Assembly (NCBI GenBank): GCA_964596015.1
Contig: CAZQSB010000021.1
Span: 1 to 43,286 of the forward strand
Direction: 5' to 3'
DNA length: 43,286 bases
Source of the DNA: WJMD01 sp964596015
GTDB lineage: Bacteria; Joyebacterota; Joyebacteria; Joyebacterales; Joyebacteraceae
In this document: piece by piece, positions 40,417 through 43,286 of the stretch
Position numbering within the stretch: the first letter of the stretch is position 1
How the letters are laid out: each line of letters begins with the position of its first letter
Translations under genes and position numbers: made by a program
The notes under the pieces: generated by a model
What the model was told of the DNA's origin: nothing
The model's database searches: none
Seen by the model: only the letters and a program-made list of their open reading frames with translations

Positions 40417-40444
40417 GTGGGGGCCGCGCGGACGCGGCCCCCAC
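40417..40444 (-). terminator. Strong GC-rich hairpin after the large beta-helix/cohesin gene
   Basis: GTGGGGGCCGCG and CGCGGCCCCCAC form a perfect 12-bp stem with a 4-base loop, 11 bases after the stop of the 40456-43286 gene. There is no U-tract on either side, so it may be a non-canonical terminator or a barrier to 3' mRNA decay. Confidence 0.5.
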
Positions 40445-40455
40445 GAAACAACCCA

Positions 40456-43286
40456 TCACTTGAGAAGCAGCATCTTCCGCTCACCCCGATAGCCGGGGGC
40501 GTTCATGGTGCAGAAGTAGACACCGCTGCCGACGGACTTCTCGTTCTCGTCGACGCCGTCCCACGAGACGACGTGACGTCCGGGCTCGCAGTCGCGGTCG
40601 ATGAGCGTCCGCACCAGGCGTCCGGTCACGTCGTAGACGCGGATGGCGACCCGTGCCTCCTCCGGCACGTCGTACGCGACCGACGTGACCGGGTTGAACG
40701 GGTTCGGCGAGTTCTGCGCGAGACGGAACGCCTTGGGGGTGACGCTTGAGCCGTAGCCCTTGAGCTCGGCGTCGAAGCTCTCGTTCTCGGACCCCCTCAG
40801 GTCCGCGTCGTCGAACCACACTTCGTACTCGTCATCGAGAGGACGGAACGTCAGCACCGCAACCTCCCCCGAGCCTCCGATGGTCATCCCTGTTCCGAGA
40901 ACCGCCAGATCGACGGTCACGGCGTTGTCTCCGGGCTCGCTCCAGAAGAACACGGGAGCGATCGGCGAACTCATGTCGTCGGTCATACGAACCGAGACGA
41001 ACTCCAGCTCCGTCGGGTCGTAGCCGACCGACGCCGTGAGTCCCTTCACCTCTCCCGCGTTGCCTTCGAGACGAAGCGCGACCGTCACCTCGCCGTCCCC
41101 GGACCGCGCGCCCTCGAGGGCCAGCTCGAGAGAACCGGCGGCGGGTTCAGGAAGGAACGGAACGATGCGCGCGCTCACGACTCCGTAGTTCATCGCGAAG
41201 ATCATCAAGTCTTCGAACCCGACGAAGTTGTCGGGAGTGGGCAGACCCACCCGGCTGTACGTCGGATGCACGGTGGGACCGACGTCCATCTCGTTCTCGG
41301 GCGAGCCGGCAGGCGCCTGGTGGTACGCGCCGCCGAGCTTGTCGATGTCGGCGTCGTTGACGAGGCCGTTGTAGCCCCAGAAACCGAGCGTCGTGGCAAC
41401 GTCACCCAGCCAGTAGTTCGTCGCGAGGTCCCGCGCCGCCGCGGCCGCGGGCCCGTAGTTGCGGGCCTCGTCGTAGCAGAACGCCTGGTAGTAGTAGATG
41501 TTCCGGTCGACGACGGCGTCGGTCGCGCTGGAACCGGAGCCGTTGTAGGCCTCCGTGCCGGCGGTCTCATCGCCGGGGTAGTAGCCGTCGACCGCGGGCC
41601 ACGCTCCGACGAAGAGCGGATAGACGGGGTAGTCGCCGACGTTCGCCGCGCGCCGGACAGTGACGCCGGCGAGGACGAAGTTGTCGGTTCCCATGGTCCA
41701 CGTGAGGTCGCACTTCTGGTGACCCGGCGCCGCGTCGAAATCCGCCACCGCCGTGGGCGCGGTATTGTCGGCCGTGATGTCGTCGGAACCCGAGTCGGTG
41801 TTCCCGATGGCGTCGGTCGCCGTGACCGTCACGGTGACCGTCCCGTCCGACGGGGTGCACGTCACCGCGGCGAGGTTCCACGTGGCCACGCCGCCAACGT
41901 ACGAGTCCGGGTTGTCGGCAGCGCCGCCGCCGAGGCCCGTGAGATCGGCCTCGATGTCGGTCAGACCAAAGGCCGGATCGTCGTCGGTGACCGTCGCCGT
42001 CACCTTCGCCGCATCCGTGTCCTTGATGTAGTCGTCGGTGTGCGCGAGCGTCACGTTCTCGACGAAGACATCCGTCACGCTCGGACCCGACACGTCCACG
42101 ATGAGGAGCCCGTCGTTCTCGAAGAACCCCGAGAGCGGCACATTGTCCTTGTCGCGGACGTTGTTGATGGTGATGTCGATGTCGCTCGTCCCGACGCTCA
42201 CCCCGGTGAACTCGATGGTGAAGAGCGTGCCGGGGCCGGTGGCGCCGTCGACGGCTCCGAGGAGCGCGGAGTCGACGGTGATCTGGTTGCTCCCGTCCGT
42301 TGCGGCGTAGAAGAAGGTCCCGCCGATGTCGGTCAGGAGGTCGCCCTCCGTCACCTTGTGCCGGTCGGTGCTCGCGATGGCGTCGTCCCACGTGAACGTG
42401 ATCGAGTAGCCGTACAGGAGACCGCTGCCACCGCCGAGATAGTCGACGCTGATCGTCTTCACGGGCTCGGTCGCCGTCAGGTACTCGGGATCGGGCACGC
42501 AGACGACGTTCCCCGTCAGCCACGGATCGAAGTCGACGTTGTCCGACACGTCGTTGCCGAGACCGCCGGGATTCAGGGTGGGATGCTGCGGACCCGTCGG
42601 GTCGCCCCACCAGTTGTCCTCGGCGTTCTGCACGGCCCGGGCGGCCGTCGCATTCGTGTAGAAGCCGTAGGAGGTATTGCCGTAGAGGAGGCAGTCGTTG
42701 ACCGTGTAGTCCACCGTGCCGCCGTCCTCGTAGGCCACTACGCCGTAGTCCCACCCGGTCACCTCGCAGCCCGTCATCGTGACGGTCGACGTACCACCGG
42801 CCCAGGAGCTCACGCCCCAGCTGTCGGTGACGCCGTTCCCGATGAAGCGGCTGTCGGTGATGGCGACCGTCTGGGTCGTCCGTCCGGAGCGCTTCGCGCC
42901 GTCCTCCACGAAGGGCTGTGCAGGCGGCCTCCCGGCGCGCACGTCGGCCGATGTGTCGGCGTAGAGGCCGTCGGCATACGGGTCAAGCACGGAGCAGCCG
43001 TTTACGGAGCCGTCAGTATCGTAGAAGTCGATCGAGTACCCGCACCGCTCACACGTCGTGCCCGCGAGATCGATCGCCGACGCGTCGTAGAACAGAATCC
43101 CCGTGGCCATCCAGGTCAACGGCGAGTAGTGGATGTCACTGACGTAGCAGTCGTCCACGGTGCCGCCGGCGCCGTAGCTGATCTGGATGCCGTTCTGGGC
43201 CGTGACGTCGGTCGGTCCGGCACCGATGCACGTGACGCGGTCAAGGTCAACGGTGAGCCCGTCGCCCGAAAGCGCCATGGCGTTCT
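40456..43286 (-). CDS. Large secreted beta-helix / cohesin / dockerin-like / FlgD-type protein (5' end outside window)
   Basis: The reading frame is open to the end of the window, so the N-terminus is missing; 940 residues can be read from the Met at 43278. Order from there: right-handed beta-helix about 1-250 (ending NAEDNWWGDPTGP, a usual close of such repeats); cohesin-like 1 about 265-397 (SALLGAVDGATGPGTLFTIE, NNVRDKDNVPLSG); Ig-like 398-505; FnIII-like 506-620; dockerin-like 621-699 (YWLGDV, YNGLVNDADIDK, MDVGPT, PDNFVGFEDLMIFAMNYG); cohesin-like 2 about 715-842 (LAVLGTGMTIGGSGEVAVLT); FlgD-Ig-like end 850-940 (QNSPNPFNPVTSVAYDVP, VYDVTGRLVRTL, SWDGVDENEK, GSGVYFCTMNAPGYRGERKM). From the first cohesin onward it has the same plan as the 809-residue protein. 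Likely a surface protein. Confidence 0.85.
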   Translation of the reverse strand, partial: NAMALSGDGLTVDLDRVTCIGAGPTDVTAQNGIQISYGAGGTVDDCYVSDIHYSPLTWMATGILFYDASAIDLAGTTCERCGYSIDFYDTDGSVNGCSVLDPYADGLYADTSADVRAGRPPAQPFVEDGAKRSGRTTQTVAITDSRFIGNGVTDSWGVSSWAGGTSTVTMTGCEVTGWDYGVVAYEDGGTVDYTVNDCLLYGNTSYGFYTNATAARAVQNAEDNWWGDPTGPQHPTLNPGGLGNDVSDNVDFDPWLTGNVVCVPDPEYLTATEPVKTISVDYLGGGSGLLYGYSITFTWDDAIASTDRHKVTEGDLLTDIGGTFFYAATDGSNQITVDSALLGAVDGATGPGTLFTIEFTGVSVGTSDIDITINNVRDKDNVPLSGFFENDGLLIVDVSGPSVTDVFVENVTLAHTDDYIKDTDAAKVTATVTDDDPAFGLTDIEADLTGLGGGAADNPDSYVGGVATWNLAAVTCTPSDGTVTVTVTATDAIGNTDSGSDDITADNTAPTAVADFDAAPGHQKCDLTWTMGTDNFVLAGVTVRRAANVGDYPVYPLFVGAWPAVDGYYPGDETAGTEAYNGSGSSATDAVVDRNIYYYQAFCYDEARNYGPAAAAARDLATNYWLGDVATTLGFWGYNGLVNDADIDKLGGAYHQAPAGSPENEMDVGPTVHPTYSRVGLPTPDNFVGFEDLMIFAMNYGVVSARIVPFLPEPAAGSLELALEGARSGDGEVTVALRLEGNAGEVKGLTASVGYDPTELEFVSVRMTDDMSSPIAPVFFWSEPGDNAVTVDLAVLGTGMTIGGSGEVAVLTFRPLDDEYEVWFDDADLRGSENESFDAELKGYGSSVTPKAFRLAQNSPNPFNPVTSVAYDVPEEARVAIRVYDVTGRLVRTLIDRDCEPGRHVVSWDGVDENEKSVGSGVYFCTMNAPGYRGERKMLLLK

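Noticed and set aside
34695..43286. Cellulosome gene cluster
   Set aside because: No glycoside hydrolase, carbohydrate esterase or classical dockerin-bearing enzyme is present; only cohesin-like and divergent dockerin-like modules are seen.

Overview
The window looks like chromosomal DNA from an uncultured, GC-rich, Gram-negative bacterium of the wider FCB group. The grounds are: three PorV/FadL-like or helix-hairpin-helix outer-membrane beta-barrels that end in an aromatic residue; many secreted proteins with FlgD-Ig-like C-termini (motif VYDxxGRxVRxL...WDGxD...GxYFxxL); cohesin-like and dockerin-like modules; and lipoproteins. A lineage such as Eisenbacteria, Krumholzibacteriota or Latescibacterota would fit, but that placement is a guess from protein style, not a phylogeny. 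All genes but one lie on the minus strand, so transcription mostly runs from high to low coordinates. I saw no tRNA, rRNA, IS element, phage gene or CRISPR array.

Region A (about 0.1-15.7 kb) encodes envelope and uptake functions: a secreted 5'-nucleotidase, three outer-membrane barrels (one fused to periplasmic helix-hairpin-helix DNA-binding modules), two paralogous secreted OB-fold proteins (one with a lamin-tail domain), a CUT1-type sugar ABC importer without its ATPase, and a ComEC-like metallo-beta-lactamase lipoprotein with its own promoter.

Region B (about 15.8-30.6 kb) is a run of 13 tightly spaced genes that reads as one operon behind a good promoter near 30.58 kb. In order: a PPC/DUF296 protein, split transketolase, an aminotransferase, a MocA-like nucleotidyltransferase, carbamate kinase, adenine deaminase, an MFS transporter, and a complete purine-nucleoside ABC importer of the BMP/NupNOPQ type. 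A MurJ-type lipid II flippase is wedged between the two importer permeases. The logic suggests purine/nucleoside uptake, deamination and routing of pentose. With the secreted 5'-nucleotidase, OB-fold/lamin-tail proteins and HhH barrel of region A, the window can be read as a system for scavenging extracellular nucleic acid. That link is inference.

Region C (about 30.8-43.3 kb) begins with the only plus-strand gene, a Pmp-like beta-helix protein with an extended -10 promoter and a strong intrinsic terminator. It is followed on the minus strand by a translationally coupled hydrolase / dihydropyrimidinase-like pair (the latter has lost most metal ligands) and then six secreted-protein genes. Five consecutive ones carry cohesin-like modules (seven in total), and two of these also carry the same dockerin-like module. 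Three secreted proteins in region C share a C-terminal motif, [ST]-W-x-x-I-K-A-[IL]-[FY], ending one or two residues before the stop. It is unlike the FlgD-type ends of their neighbours and is the best candidate here for an unrecognised sorting or anchoring tag.

Many spacers between minus-strand genes hold GC-rich perfect hairpins without a U-tract, whereas the plus-strand gene has a classic hairpin plus T-rich tail.
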